From Methylobacterium sp. R2-1 (GTDB lineage Bacteria; Pseudomonadota; Alphaproteobacteria; Rhizobiales; Beijerinckiaceae): a stretch of 64,000 bases of DNA. The notes under the pieces are model-generated. The model saw only the letters and a list, made by a program, of their open reading frames with translations. It did no database searches and was not told the origin of the DNA. The stretch lies in assembly GCF_014191355.1 (NCBI RefSeq), contig NZ_JACHWM010000003.1, positions 1-64,000 on the forward strand. The letters are read 5' to 3'. How positions within the stretch are numbered: the first letter of the stretch is position 1; every line of letters begins with the position of its first letter. The position numbers and the translations under genes are program-made. Positions 46,271-55,255 of the stretch are shown here, in pieces.

Positions 46271-47458
46271 ATGACAGCCTCGCCCCGTCCCATCGCGCCT
46301 CGTCCGCTCTCGGCCCTGCGCAGCCTGCTCTCCAACGAATCCGCGGGCGGCCTCGTACTGATGATGGCCGCCGCCGCCGCGCTCGTCGTGGCGAATTCAC
46401 CGCTGGCCGACGATTACCACCATCTGCTGCACGTCCCGGTCGGGCCCCTCAGCCTGCTGCACTGGATCAACGACGGGCTGATGGTTGTGTTCTTCCTGCT
46501 CGTCGGGCTGGAGATCAAGCGCGAGGCCATCGACGGGCAGTTGCGGACATGGCCGGCCCGGGTGCTGCCGGGGCTCGCCGCGGGGGCGGGCATGGTGGCG
46601 CCGGCGCTCGTCTACCTCGCCTTCAATGCCGGGCAGGCGACCGCCCGCGGCTGGGCAATCCCGGCGGCCACCGACATCGCCTTCGCCCTCGGCGTGCTGG
46701 CTCTGATGGGGTCGCGGGTGCCGGTCTCGCTCAAGATCTTCCTCTCGGCGGTGGCGATCGTTGATGACCTCGGTGCGGTCGTCATCATCGCCCTGTTCTA
46801 TACCGGGCAGATCGACTCAGGGATGCTGGCGGGCGCCGCTTGCCTCCTCGCCGGGCTCTTCGTCCTCAACCGCCTCGGCGTGCAGGCATTGACGCCCTAC
46901 CTCGTCGCCGGCCTCGCGCTCTGGTTCTTCGTGCTGCGCTCCGGCGTCCACGCCACCGTGGCCGGGGTGCTGCTCGCTCTGTTCGTGCCGATCCGGCCAA
47001 GTCCAGGACGACCGGAGGATGCGACTTCGCCGCTGCACCGGCTGGAGCACGCGCTTCACCCGTTCGTCTCCTTCGTCATCGTGCCGATCTTCGGCTTCGC
47101 CAATGCGGGAGTGACGCTGGTCGGTCTGCCGGCCCGGGCGCTTTTCGATCCGGTGACCCTCGGCGTGGCGCTCGGCCTGTTTCTCGGCAAGCAGATCGGC
47201 ATCTTCCTCAGTGTCCGTCTCGCCGTCGCCGCGGGCTTCGCCGCCCGGCCGGCGGGGGCGACGTGGCGCCAGGTCTACGGCGTCGCGCTCCTGTGCGGGA
47301 TCGGCTTCACCATGAGCCTGTTCATCGGCGCGCTCGCCTTCACCGATGGCCTGCACGGGACCGAGACGAAACTCGGGGTGCTCGGTGGCTCGCTGCTGTC
47401 GGGCATCTTTGGGGCCGCCCTTCTCGCGCGCTCCGCTCCCCGCGTGCCGAAGGTCTGA
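46271..47458 (+). CDS. nhaA: Na+/H+ antiporter NhaA
   Basis: A 395-residue inner-membrane antiporter with about 12 helices that expels sodium in exchange for protons. Family motifs are [22 protein letters not shown] near the start, [16 protein letters not shown], and [18 protein letters not shown] with the paired aspartates of the ion site. The C-terminal [20 protein letters not shown] is also typical. Length is normal (388 in E. coli). It lies 43 nt after tlpA in the same direction. Confidence 0.95.
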   Translation: MTASPRPIAPRPLSALRSLLSNESAGGLVLMMAAAAALVVANSPLADDYHHLLHVPVGPLSLLHWINDGLMVVFFLLVGLEIKREAIDGQLRTWPARVLPGLAAGAGMVAPALVYLAFNAGQATARGWAIPAATDIAFALGVLALMGSRVPVSLKIFLSAVAIVDDLGAVVIIALFYTGQIDSGMLAGAACLLAGLFVLNRLGVQALTPYLVAGLALWFFVLRSGVHATVAGVLLALFVPIRPSPGRPEDATSPLHRLEHALHPFVSFVIVPIFGFANAGVTLVGLPARALFDPVTLGVALGLFLGKQIGIFLSVRLAVAAGFAARPAGATWRQVYGVALLCGIGFTMSLFIGALAFTDGLHGTETKLGVLGGSLLSGIFGAALLARSAPRVPKV

Positions 47459-47588
47459 GCAAGAGACACTCCGAACGGCTCTCGCCGCCGGCGTTCCGGC
47501 CAGAGTTCTTGCCTGACTTCCCCCCACGGCCTAGTCACGGCGGGACAGAGACGTCGCGGGAGCCGGCCGCTTCCGCGCGAGGACGAAC

Positions 47589-47936
47589 ATGCTGCGAACC
47601 GTTTCCCGTTTCCTCGGACTGCCGTTCTTCAGTCGGGCGCTCGGGCTCGTGGTGATGGCGGCGGGCTTCGTGCAGCTCTGCTACGACGGCGCCCGCTCCA
47701 TCGCCAATAACGGCCTGCGGGTGACGAGCCTCGCCGAACTGATCCAATCCCTGCCGCAGGAGCGGATCACCGCCCTTGGGACGACGATCCGGCAGACGGC
47801 GCCTTGGGCGGATACGGTTCTGCTGACACCGCTCGGCTTCGTCCCGGCGGCCCTGTTCGGGCTCGGCCTCGGGGCAGTCCTGGTCTGGCTCGGCCAGCCG
47901 CCGCGGGAGCCGATCGGATTTCTGACGCGGCCGTAG
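47589..47936 (+). CDS. small membrane protein
   Basis: A 115-residue protein with two hydrophobic segments (SRALGLVVMAAGFVQLCY and GFVPAALFGLGLGAVLVWLG) separated by an amphipathic, polar loop. The ends are cytoplasmic by the positive-inside rule. No family is recognised with confidence. It is followed immediately by the repeat elements at 47939 and 47994. Confidence 0.72.
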   Translation: MLRTVSRFLGLPFFSRALGLVVMAAGFVQLCYDGARSIANNGLRVTSLAELIQSLPQERITALGTTIRQTAPWADTVLLTPLGFVPAALFGLGLGAVLVWLGQPPREPIGFLTRP

Positions 47937-47938
47937 AA

Positions 47939-47983
47939 CATCGTCCCGAAAGGTGGCCCGCGGCTTTCGGAAAAAGACGATGC
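47939..47983 (+). repeat. dispersed palindromic repeat, copy 2
   Basis: Outer arms CATCGTC/GACGATG and inner arms CCGAAAG/CTTTCGG form a hairpin of about 45 bases. It is related to copy 1 at 42357 and begins two bases after a stop codon. The pattern indicates a family of short repeats in this genome. Confidence 0.7.
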
Positions 47984-47993
47984 AAAAACAAGT

Positions 47994-48040
47994 GCCTGAA
48001 GAATCGTCCTGATTTCGATATTCAGGACGATTCTTCAGGC
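47994..48040. repeat. perfect 19-bp inverted repeat between convergent genes
   Basis: GCCTGAAGAATCGTCCTGA and its exact complement flank a 9-base loop (TTTCGATAT). It is longer and more AT-rich than other hairpins here and has no T-run. It sits between the small membrane protein gene and the PRC-barrel gene, immediately beside the repeat copy 2. Confidence 0.85.
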
Positions 48041-48044
48041 CTCC

Positions 48045-48440
48045 TCAAATCCCCCAATACGGCGCCGCATTGTAGTAGCGGTGAACGTGCTCCTCCCAGG
48101 CGCGCTCGTCCTCCGGGTCGCCGCCCTCCGGCGAGCGGGCGGGCGCGTCGCGCAACTGCGCCTCGGTGATGTCGACGACGTAGGCGTCGAGGCCGGTGTC
48201 GTAGCGCAAAACCGCCCAGGGCAGCGTGTAGTACTCCTCGCCCATCCCGAGGAAGCCGCCGAAGCTCATCACCGCGTAGGCGACGCGGCCCGAGCGCTTG
48301 TCGAGCATCAGCCGCTCGATGCGGCCGACCTTGCTTCCGTCGATCCTGCGCACCTCGGTGCCGATGACGCGATCGCTGGCGATCAGGCTGCGGGGCGGCA
48401 GTTCCACATCGGCCGCAGCTTCGGAACGAACCGGATCCAT
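48045..48440 (-). CDS. PRC-barrel domain protein
   Basis: A 131-residue protein with a PRC-barrel (RIDGSKVGRIERLMLDKRSGRVAYAVMSFGGFLGMGEEYYTLPW), a beta-barrel first defined in photosynthetic reaction centre H subunits and RimM. Stand-alone versions in Rhizobiales are cytoplasmic or envelope-stress proteins of unknown role. GGGTGA precedes ATG 48440; a GTG nine bases earlier is another start. The C-terminal tail is acidic with a final aromatic YYNAAPYWGI. Confidence 0.85.
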   Translation of the reverse strand: MDPVRSEAAADVELPPRSLIASDRVIGTEVRRIDGSKVGRIERLMLDKRSGRVAYAVMSFGGFLGMGEEYYTLPWAVLRYDTGLDAYVVDITEAQLRDAPARSPEGGDPEDERAWEEHVHRYYNAAPYWGI

Positions 48441-48550
48441 GGCGCTCACCCTGCAACGTTGTTACAGCTTGCCATAAAAAACGCCCATGCGGCCGGGCAC
48501 GTTCCGGCCCGTTCCGCCCCTGCCCTGCATTCCCGGACGAGCCGACGCGC

Positions 48551-49480
48551 ATGCCGCTGCCCCGCCTGACTCTCTCTACCCTCGCGCTCGCCCTGCCGGC
48601 TCTGATGGGATCGGCCGCGGCGCAGGACCGCGGCAGCGTCAATCCGAAGCCGCTGCCGCCGCTGGCCAATCCCGACGATCCCTCGACGCCGGCCAAGGCC
48701 CTGTTCGGCCGCGTCACCGGGCCGACCAGCGGTCCGGCCCGCTCCTTCGGCTCCTATGCCAAGGGCTGCTTCTCCGGTGGCGAGGCGCTGCCCCTCGACG
48801 GGGCGACCTGGCAGGTGATGCGGCCCTCGCGCAACCGGATGTGGGGCACGCCCCATCTCGTGGATTTCATCGAGCGGCTCGCCGCCCGCGCGCCGCAGGC
48901 CGGCTGGCCCGGCCTTCTCGTCGGCGACATGTCGCAGCCCCGCGGCGGGCCGATGCTCACAGGCCACGCCTCGCACCAGCTCGGTCTCGATGTGGACGTC
49001 TGGCTCACTCCCATGCCGGACCGCCGCATGACCCGGGCCGAGCGCGAGGAGACCTCGGCCACCGACATGGTGCGCTCCGACCGACTCGACATCGATCCCG
49101 ACGTCTGGACGCGCCACCATACCGCGCTGATCCGCATGACGGCCAAGCAGCCGGAGGTGGCGCGGATCTTCGTCAACGCCGCGATCAAGAAGGCCCTGTG
49201 CCGCGAGGCGGGTGGGGATCGCGGCTGGCTCACCAAGGTGCGCCCGATGTACGGGCACAACTACCACTACCATATCCGCCTCGCCTGCCCCGGCGGCGAG
49301 GCCTCCTGCGATGATCAGGCGCCCCCTCCTCCGGGTGACGGCTGCGGGGCCGAGCTCGATTACTGGTTCAGCGCGGCGGTGCTGAACCCGCCCAAGCCGA
49401 AGACGCCGCCGAAGCCCCGCCCGCCGATGACGCTCGCCGGCCTGCCGGATGCCTGCCGCGCGGTGCTGCACGCGCGGTAG
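48551..49480 (+). CDS. mepA: penicillin-insensitive murein endopeptidase
   Basis: A 309-residue periplasmic metallopeptidase that cleaves D-Ala-meso-DAP cross-links in peptidoglycan. A signal peptide ends near GSAAAQ. The zinc motif is GHASHQLGLDVDVWL, and the second is YHYHIRL with its His ligand. The body (VMRPSRNRMWGTPHLVDFIE, GDMSQPRGG) is typical. The C-terminus is Pro-rich. It probably works with other hydrolases listed here in wall remodelling. Confidence 0.92.
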   Translation: MPLPRLTLSTLALALPALMGSAAAQDRGSVNPKPLPPLANPDDPSTPAKALFGRVTGPTSGPARSFGSYAKGCFSGGEALPLDGATWQVMRPSRNRMWGTPHLVDFIERLAARAPQAGWPGLLVGDMSQPRGGPMLTGHASHQLGLDVDVWLTPMPDRRMTRAEREETSATDMVRSDRLDIDPDVWTRHHTALIRMTAKQPEVARIFVNAAIKKALCREAGGDRGWLTKVRPMYGHNYHYHIRLACPGGEASCDDQAPPPPGDGCGAELDYWFSAAVLNPPKPKTPPKPRPPMTLAGLPDACRAVLHAR

Positions 49481-49487
49481 TCGTTGC

Positions 49488-49991
49488 CTATTTTTCGTGA
49501 TGTCCGGCCGAGAGCCGATCGGTCAGCGCCATCAGCAGGCCGGACACCACGAAGACCATGTGGATGCCCACCAGCCACGAGAGATCGCGGTCGCTGTAGT
49601 TCTTCACGTCGAGAAACGATTTCAGGAGCTGGATCGCCGAGATCGCGACGATCGAGGAGATCAACTTCAGTTTCAGCCCGCTGAAGTCGATGGTGCCCAT
49701 CCAAGTGGGCCAGTCCTTGTGGTCGGTGTGATCGAACTTCGAGACGAAGTTCTCGTAGCCCGAGAAGATCACGATGATCAGCAGCGAGGCCGTGAAGGTC
49801 AGATCGACCAGCGCGAGCACGCCGAGAATGGTTTGCGACTCGGTGGATTCGAGCGCGTGCGCCACCACGTGGCCAAGCTCCATCAGCAGCCGGACCAGCA
49901 GGACGACGAGGGCAACCGTCAGCGCGGCGTAGAACGGCGCCAGCAGCCACCGGCAGGCGAAGAGGAAGCGTTCGAAGCCACGTTCCAGCAT
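49488..49991 (-). CDS. UPF0114 family membrane protein (YqhA-like)
   Basis: A 167-residue inner-membrane protein with four helices (ALTVALVVLLVRLLMELG, LLIIVIFSGYENFVSKF, LKLISSIVAISAIQLL, VGIHMVFVVSGLLMALTDR). The segment FDHTDHKDWPTWMGTIDFSG is the family hallmark. Function is unknown. It overlaps nothing and ends within 8 nt of the mepA stop, convergent with it. Confidence 0.92.
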   Translation of the reverse strand: MLERGFERFLFACRWLLAPFYAALTVALVVLLVRLLMELGHVVAHALESTESQTILGVLALVDLTFTASLLIIVIFSGYENFVSKFDHTDHKDWPTWMGTIDFSGLKLKLISSIVAISAIQLLKSFLDVKNYSDRDLSWLVGIHMVFVVSGLLMALTDRLSAGHHEK

Positions 49992-50095
49992 AGTCTCTCA
50001 GTCCCGGCCATTCGAGGGGGCCGGGATTTGGCATGGGCGCTTCGCCCCTGCAAGACGGTCAAGCTTGGGTCAGCCTTGCAGGAGCCGGGGCGGAT

Positions 50096-50755
50096 TTATT
50101 CCGCCGCCACGCCGACACCCACGGGGCAGGACACACCGGTGCCGCCGAGCCCGCAATAGCCGCCGGGGTTCTTGGCGAGGTATTGCTGGTGGTACTCTTC
50201 CGCGAAGTAGAACGTGTCGAGCGGCACGATCTCGGTCGTGATCGGTCCGTAGCCCCGCGCGTCCAGCGCCCGCGCATAGCTGTCCCGCACCGCCCGTGCC
50301 GTCGCGGCCTGGGTTTCATCGCTCGTGTAGATGCCGGAGCGGTACTGCGTGCCGACATCGTTGCCCTGGCGATAGCCCTGCGTCGGGTCGTGGCTCTCGA
50401 AGAAGGTCTTGAGCACGGCCTCCAGCGGCAGCACGGCGGGATCGAAGGCCACGAGCACGACCTCGTTGTGCCCGGTCAGGCCGCTGCAGACCTCCTCGTA
50501 GGTCGGATTCGGCGTGTAGCCGCCGGCATAGCCCACGGCGGTCACGTGGATCCCTTGCGGCAATTGCCAGAACTTGCGCTCGGCCCCCCAGAAGCAGCCG
50601 AACCCGAGCACGATCGTCTCGGTGCCGTCCGGATAGGGCCCCTTCAGCGGGTTGCCGTTGACGAAGTGGCGCTCGGCGGTCGGTAGGGGATGCGGCCGGC
50701 CGGGGAGCGCCTCGGACGGCGTCGGCATCTCGGGCCGCTTACGGAACAGGAGCAT
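50096..50755 (-). CDS. msrA: peptide methionine sulfoxide reductase MsrA
   Basis: A 219-residue enzyme repairing methionine-S-sulfoxide. The catalytic Cys54 is in [13 protein letters not shown], followed by [39 protein letters not shown] and [24 protein letters not shown] motifs ([19 protein letters not shown]). A C-terminal Cys (GVSCPVGV) may be the resolving residue. Length is normal for the extended bacterial form with an N-terminal addition. Confidence 0.95.
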   Translation of the reverse strand: MLLFRKRPEMPTPSEALPGRPHPLPTAERHFVNGNPLKGPYPDGTETIVLGFGCFWGAERKFWQLPQGIHVTAVGYAGGYTPNPTYEEVCSGLTGHNEVVLVAFDPAVLPLEAVLKTFFESHDPTQGYRQGNDVGTQYRSGIYTSDETQAATARAVRDSYARALDARGYGPITTEIVPLDTFYFAEEYHQQYLAKNPGGYCGLGGTGVSCPVGVGVAAE

Positions 50756-51029
50756 CGCTGGTTCCTCTGATCATCGCGGCGCGCGGTCGGCGAACCGCCG
50801 GTCGTCTCACTCACGACTCACTCGATTTCGCTAGATATGGTCATCTCTGTCTGCTTTGGCGACTGGGGCAGACGAGGCTGCGTCCTTGACGGCCCGCGCC
50901 GCGGATTGACCTGGGGAGCGATCACACGCGGATGGAGCCTGGCGACGACTGACGACTGACGGCGCGTGTTCGGGCAGCGCCCGGTCCGGCAAGGGCGACC
51001 CCTTCGCGGCGGCCGTCCGGGCGACGCGG

Positions 51030-51883
51030 ATGGCGACAATCATTACCGACCCGCGCCGGCTCGACAATCGGATCATCTGCGCCAACGACGCGTTCCTGCG
51101 GCTTAGCGGGGACACCCGGCTGGAGGTGACGGGCCGCAAGTGTTGCTTCCTGCAGGGGCCCGGCACCGATCTCGACGCCGTGGCGCGGATCCGTGCGGTC
51201 GTCGATGCCGAGCAGGACGTGAATGAAGAGCTTCTGAACTACCGCAAGGACGGCTCGACCTTCCACAACGCGCTGTACATCAGCCCCGTCCACGACGAGG
51301 ACGGCACGCTGCTGTTCTTCTTCGCTTCGCAGTTCGATGTGAGCGAGCGCCACGCGCTCGCCGCCGAGCGCGACCGGACGAAAGCGGCCCTCGATGCGAA
51401 CGCTCTGCTGCTGCGCGAGATCGGCCACCGCGCCCGCAACGATCTCCAGATGATCTCGGCGATGCTGACGCTTCAGAGCAGCAACAGCACCGATCCGACG
51501 GTTCGCGCCGCGCTCGGCGAGGCGATCGGGCGCGTCGATGCCCTCAGCACGATCTCGCCGATCTCACCCGTGAGATCGCCGAGACCCTGGTCGAGGCGTC
51601 GGGCCGGCGCGACATCGCCGTCTCGTACGATCTTGCACCGTCCGGCATCCGGCCCAAGGCGGCGGGACCATTCGCGCTGATCGTCAACGAGGTCGTCTCC
51701 CACGCCATCCGCCATGCTTTCCCATCACGCGCCGGACGGCTCACCCTTCACATCGCCTGCCATGGGGAGGATCTGCTCCTGGCGGTCGAGGATGACGGGT
51801 TCGGCACGAATGGCGTCCGGCCGCGACATCCCACGGGCACCGCGGTCGAATTCCGCTTCCCCGCAATGCGCATCGAGGCCTGA
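51030..51883 (+). pseudogene. decayed LOV-domain histidine kinase
   Basis: The first part encodes a LOV photosensor domain: IICANDAFLRLSGD, GRKCCFLQGPGTD (adduct Cys kept), NYRKDGSTFHNALYISPV. The phospho-acceptor region reads REIGHRARNDLQMISAMLTLQ (HisKA_2 type). Near 51541 to 51551 the frame shifts: continuation in another phase gives DLADLTREIAETLVEASGRRD and VNEVVSHAIRHAF, then EDDGFG and FRFPAMRIEA to a TGA. The N-box Asn is His, and the segment between G-box and end is shortened. Homology also extends upstream of ATG 51030 without a start codon. All this indicates a pseudogene. Confidence 0.8.
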
Positions 51884-51905
51884 GCCGTACCCGTGTGATC
51901 GAGGG

Positions 51906-52400
51906 TCAGTGCCGGTCGTCGGGAGCCGGCGGCAGGGGCATCACGTCGATGCCCTCATCGAGCAGCGCCCGCGCCTCCTGCGGGCTCGCCTCACCGTAGA
52001 TCGCGCGGCCTTCCGCATCGCCGTAATGAATCGCCCGCGCCTCGTCGGCGAAGCGGTCGCCGACATGCTCGGCGCTCGCGACGACGTGCTCGCGGACAGC
52101 GCGCAGCAGGGCACGCAACTGCCGCTCCGGCTCGGCCGCGATCATCGGCATCGGAGCCTCGGCCGGACCTGGGGCTTCGGCCGACCTTGCCGGGACGGGA
52201 AGCTGCAGCGCGGGCGCATCGGCCCGGCCGCGGTCGGTGCGTGCCACCGCCGGGGCCATCGGTGCCTTGGCGACCCGGGCCGAATCGCAAAATGGACAGG
52301 TGACGAGGCCACGGGCCGACTGCTCGTCGTAGGCCGCGTTGGACGGGAACCAACTCTCGAACTGGTGGCCCGAGTCGCAGGCGAGGGTGAAGCGGATCAT
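51906..52400 (-). CDS. DUF1178 family protein
   Basis: A 164-residue protein beginning MIRFTLACDSGHQFESWFPSNAAYDEQ with two Cys pairs (LACDSGH and VTCPFCDS) suited to bind zinc. The middle is Pro/Ala-rich, and the C-terminus has GDAEGRAIYGEASPQEARALLDEGI. The family is typical of alphaproteobacteria, in an operon with nitrilase-like and glutaredoxin genes as here. The function is unknown. Start ATG 52400 lies 20 nt after the nitrilase stop. Confidence 0.9.
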   Translation of the reverse strand: MIRFTLACDSGHQFESWFPSNAAYDEQSARGLVTCPFCDSARVAKAPMAPAVARTDRGRADAPALQLPVPARSAEAPGPAEAPMPMIAAEPERQLRALLRAVREHVVASAEHVGDRFADEARAIHYGDAEGRAIYGEASPQEARALLDEGIDVMPLPPAPDDRH

Positions 52401-52420
52401 GAGGGAGAGATGGGGAGGGT

Positions 52421-53266
52421 TCAGGCGCGGCGCACGCCGAAGCTGCGCGCGTGGGACAGGGTGGGAATGCGGGCGCGCGCATCCGCGACACGCGCGAGGT
52501 CGATCTCGGCGAGGATGATGCCCGGGGCGTCGCCCTCGGCCTCGGCGAGGATGCGGCCCCAGGGATCGACGATGAGCGAGTGGCCGAAGGTCTCGCGTCC
52601 GTCCTCGTGCCGGCCCCCTTGCGCGGCGGAGATCATGAAGGAGCCGGTTTCGATGGCCCGTGCCCGCTGCAGGATGTGCCAATGCGCCTCGCCGGTCTGG
52701 CGGGTGAAGCAGGCCGGTGCGGTCATCACCGTGGCGCCGGCCTCGGCCAGCGCCCGGTAGAGGGCGGGAAAACGGATGTCGTAGCAGATCGTCAGCCCGA
52801 GGCTGGCGAGCGGTGTCTCGGCGACGACGGCGCAATCGCCGCCGGAATAGGTCGCCGACTCGCGCCAGCTCTCACCGTTGGGCAGATCGACGTCGTAGAG
52901 GTGGAGCTTGTCGTAAGAGACCTGGATCTCGCCCGCGGCGTCGATCAGGAAGGCGCGGTTGGCGATCTTCTCGCCCTCGCGGATCGCCAGCGAACCGATC
53001 TGCAGGACGATCTTTTCCGCCCGCGCGACCTCCCGCAGGGCGGCGAGCGTTGCGTCGCGCTCTTGCGGCCCGACCTTCTCGAACAGGGCCGCGCGGTCGC
53101 GCTCGATCAGCGAGGTTGTCTCCGGCGTCTGCACATAGGCCGCGCCCCGGCGCGCTGCCTCGCGCACCGCCTGCACGGCGGCCTCGCGATTGGCGGCCGG
53201 GTCTCGCCCGCCGCGCATCTGCACGCAGGCCGCGACGAACGGCTTGTGTTCGGACAGGTCCGTCAT
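52421..53266 (-). CDS. carbon-nitrogen hydrolase family protein (Nit2-like)
   Basis: A 281-residue nitrilase-superfamily amidase. The catalytic triad is visible: Glu in VQTPETTSLIE, Lys in YDKLHLYDVDLPNG and Cys in TICYDIRFPALYRALA. The order grxC-nit-DUF1178 is frequent in alphaproteobacteria and suggests a link to glutathione or deaminated-glutathione repair, the role of mammalian Nit1. The ATG overlaps the grxC stop as ATGA. Confidence 0.92.
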   Translation of the reverse strand: MTDLSEHKPFVAACVQMRGGRDPAANREAAVQAVREAARRGAAYVQTPETTSLIERDRAALFEKVGPQERDATLAALREVARAEKIVLQIGSLAIREGEKIANRAFLIDAAGEIQVSYDKLHLYDVDLPNGESWRESATYSGGDCAVVAETPLASLGLTICYDIRFPALYRALAEAGATVMTAPACFTRQTGEAHWHILQRARAIETGSFMISAAQGGRHEDGRETFGHSLIVDPWGRILAEAEGDAPGIILAEIDLARVADARARIPTLSHARSFGVRRA

Positions 53267-53520
53267 GCCGCGAGCAGCGGATCGAGGTCGCCGGCCCGCT
53301 CCAGGGCGTAGAGGTCGTCGCAGCCGCCGACATGCCGGTCGCCGACGAAGATCTGCGGCACCGAAGTGCGCCCGCCGGCCCGCTGGACCATGGTCGCGCG
53401 TGCGCCCGCCGTCTTCTCGACGTCGATCTCGTTGAAGGACACGCCCTTCTCGCGCAGCAGGCTCTTGGCCGCCGAGCAGTAGGGGCACCAGGCCGTGGTG
53501 TAGATCGTGACCGGCTGCAT
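53263..53520 (-). CDS. grxC: glutaredoxin 3
   Basis: An 85-residue glutathione-dependent redox protein. The dithiol active site is CPYC (Cys12 and Cys15), followed by GRTSVPQIFVGDRHVGGCDDLYALE with the glutathione-binding cis-Pro. It has the standard length for the type. It heads an operon with the nitrilase-like and DUF1178 genes. The leftward transcript starts downstream of a short intergenic region next to cpdR. Confidence 0.96.
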   Translation of the reverse strand: MQPVTIYTTAWCPYCSAAKSLLREKGVSFNEIDVEKTAGARATMVQRAGGRTSVPQIFVGDRHVGGCDDLYALERAGDLDPLLAA

Positions 53521-53627
53521 AGGTCCGTCGCGCCCGAGTGGGGGAAGCGACGGGTATAGGCGAGCCGCTCAGATCTTCCTACTGCGGCCGGGACACAGCC
53601 TCGGACGATCGCGGCGCCGTCGTCCGC

Positions 53628-53984
53628 TCAGGCAGCCAGCAGCTTCTCGACCTCGTTGACGAGGTCGCGCAGGTGGAAGGGCTTCGAGAGCACCTTCGCA
53701 TCCTTGGGCGCCTTCGAATCCGGGTTCAGCGCCACCGCGGCGAAACCAGTGATGAACATCACCTTGATGTCGGGATCGAGCTCGGTGGCGCGGCGCGCCA
53801 GCTCGATGCCGTCCATCTCCGGCATGACGATGTCGGTCAGGAGGAGTTCGAACGGCTCCTCGCGCAGGCGGTTATAGGCGGACAGGCCGTTGTCGAAGGA
53901 CAGCACGTCGTAGCCGGCGTTCTGGAGCGCCTTGGCCAGAAACCGGCGCATGTCGTTGTCGTCTTCCGCGAGCAGGATCTTCAT
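53628..53984 (-). CDS. cpdR: CpdR-type single-domain response regulator
   Basis: A 118-residue receiver domain without an output domain. MKILLAEDDNDMRRFLAKALQNAGYDV starts the fold. Asp51 in LLTDIVMPEMDG is the phospho-acceptor, and KPFHLRDLVNEVEKLL contains the conserved Lys-Pro. Unphosphorylated CpdR recruits ClpXP to degrade CtrA and PdeA in Caulobacter. The C-terminal helix ending EKLLAA is typical. It is divergent from an N-formylglutamate amidohydrolase gene, a known neighbourhood. Confidence 0.92.
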   Translation of the reverse strand: MKILLAEDDNDMRRFLAKALQNAGYDVLSFDNGLSAYNRLREEPFELLLTDIVMPEMDGIELARRATELDPDIKVMFITGFAAVALNPDSKAPKDAKVLSKPFHLRDLVNEVEKLLAA

Positions 53985-54126
53985 CGAACGGCGTCCCGGT
54001 GCCCATGCGCCTTGGAGTGTCTCAGGAAACACCCAGTCGCTACCATGCCCCCTCGGGGCACGACAGCGCGGCCGGCGCTTTGCGAGAGACCTCGGTGGGT
54101 GTTCATTTCATAAAGCGTCGGCTTGG

Positions 54127-54141
54127 TAAACAGAGCGTTAA
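54127..54141. promoter_or_regulatory. CtrA-like site with one mismatch in the cpdR upstream region
   Basis: TAAA, seven bases, TTAA differs from the TTAA-N7-TTAA consensus in one base. It lies in the 305-base divergent region between cpdR and the N-formylglutamate amidohydrolase. CtrA control of cpdR would form a feedback loop, but the evidence here is weak. No gene is seen in this divergent region. Confidence 0.25.
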
Positions 54142-54289
54142 ATGGGACCGGTGCCGCGTCGCACCCGACTCGCGGCCCCCTGTCATACCCCACTCACGCC
54201 TCGGTGCGGCGCATGGTGGACAGGGCAGACGAGGCGCCGCAAAGTGGCGCGATGTCCCTCCCGCGCCACGCTCAGGCCTCCGCGTCCCG

Positions 54290-55186
54290 ATGAGCCCTTC
54301 ACAGCCCGATGGACCCGAGGCGTTCGATCCACCCTTCGTCGTGGACGAGCCGGCGCAGCACGCGATTCCCTTCGTGTTCAACACGCCGCATTCCGGCGCG
54401 CATTATCCCGCCTCGTTCCTGGCCGCCTCCCGGCTCGACGCCCTCGCCCTGCGTCGGTCGGAGGATGCCCATGTCGACCGGCTGTTCGCCTCGGTCGTCG
54501 GCCTCGGCGCACCCCTGATGCGGGCGAACTTCCCCCGCGCCTATCTCGACGTGAACCGCGAGCCCTACGAACTCGACCCGCGCATGTTCGCGGGCCGTCT
54601 GCCCTCCTTCGCCAACACCCGCTCGATGCGGGTGGCTGGAGGGCTGGGGACGGTGCCCCGCATCGTCGCCGATGGGCAGGAGATCTACCGGGAGCGGCTG
54701 CCGGTGGAGGAGGCGGTGCAGCGCATCGAGACGCTCTACAAGCCCTATCACCGGACACTGCGCGGTCTGATCCACCGTACGGCGCGGAGCTTCGGTCAGG
54801 CCTTCCTCATCGATTGTCACTCGATGCCCTCTTCGAGCCTCGGGCGCGACGAGAGCGCCCAGGCCGATTTCGTGCTCGGCGACCGCTTCGGCACGGCCTG
54901 CCTGCCCTCGCTGGTCGAGGGTGTCGAGAGCCGCCTGAGGATCCTCGGCTACAAGGTGGTGCGCAACAAGCCCTATGCCGGCGGCTTCATCACCGAGCAT
55001 TACGGCGAGCCGGGACTTGGACGGCACGCGCTGCAGATCGAGATCAACCGCGCGCTGTACATGAACGAGCAGTCGCTGGCGGTGACGGCCGGTTTCACGA
55101 GTCTGGCCGACAATCTGGCCAAGGTCTTCGCCGAGGTCGCTGCCGAGACGGTTGAGGCAGCGTCCCTCCGCGTGGCGGCCGAGTAG
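54290..55186 (+). CDS. N-formylglutamate amidohydrolase family protein
   Basis: A 298-residue HutG-like hydrolase. The first motif is NTPHSGAHYPASF, with metal or substrate residues in SEDAHVDRLF, DVNREPYELDPRMF, and FLIDCHSMPS; the late block IEINRALYMNE is also family-typical. Rhizobiales genomes carry this gene next to cpdR. It may act in histidine degradation or on another N-formyl amino acid. Codons upstream of 54290 lack conservation. The C-terminus is Ala/Val-rich and unremarkable. Confidence 0.88.
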   Translation: MSPSQPDGPEAFDPPFVVDEPAQHAIPFVFNTPHSGAHYPASFLAASRLDALALRRSEDAHVDRLFASVVGLGAPLMRANFPRAYLDVNREPYELDPRMFAGRLPSFANTRSMRVAGGLGTVPRIVADGQEIYRERLPVEEAVQRIETLYKPYHRTLRGLIHRTARSFGQAFLIDCHSMPSSSLGRDESAQADFVLGDRFGTACLPSLVEGVESRLRILGYKVVRNKPYAGGFITEHYGEPGLGRHALQIEINRALYMNEQSLAVTAGFTSLADNLAKVFAEVAAETVEAASLRVAAE

Positions 55187-55229
55187 ATCTGCGATCCCGC
55201 AGTGCGAGCACCGCAGCGCTTCAGACAAG

Positions 55230-55255
55230 AAAAAAGGCCGCCCCGAAGGACGGCC
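55230..55255 (-). terminator. Rho-independent terminator with TTCG tetraloop
   Basis: On the minus strand GGCCGTCC-TTCG-GGGCGGCC is followed by six T residues. It ends transcripts coming from galU and, if real, the candidate sRNA. Confidence 0.9.
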
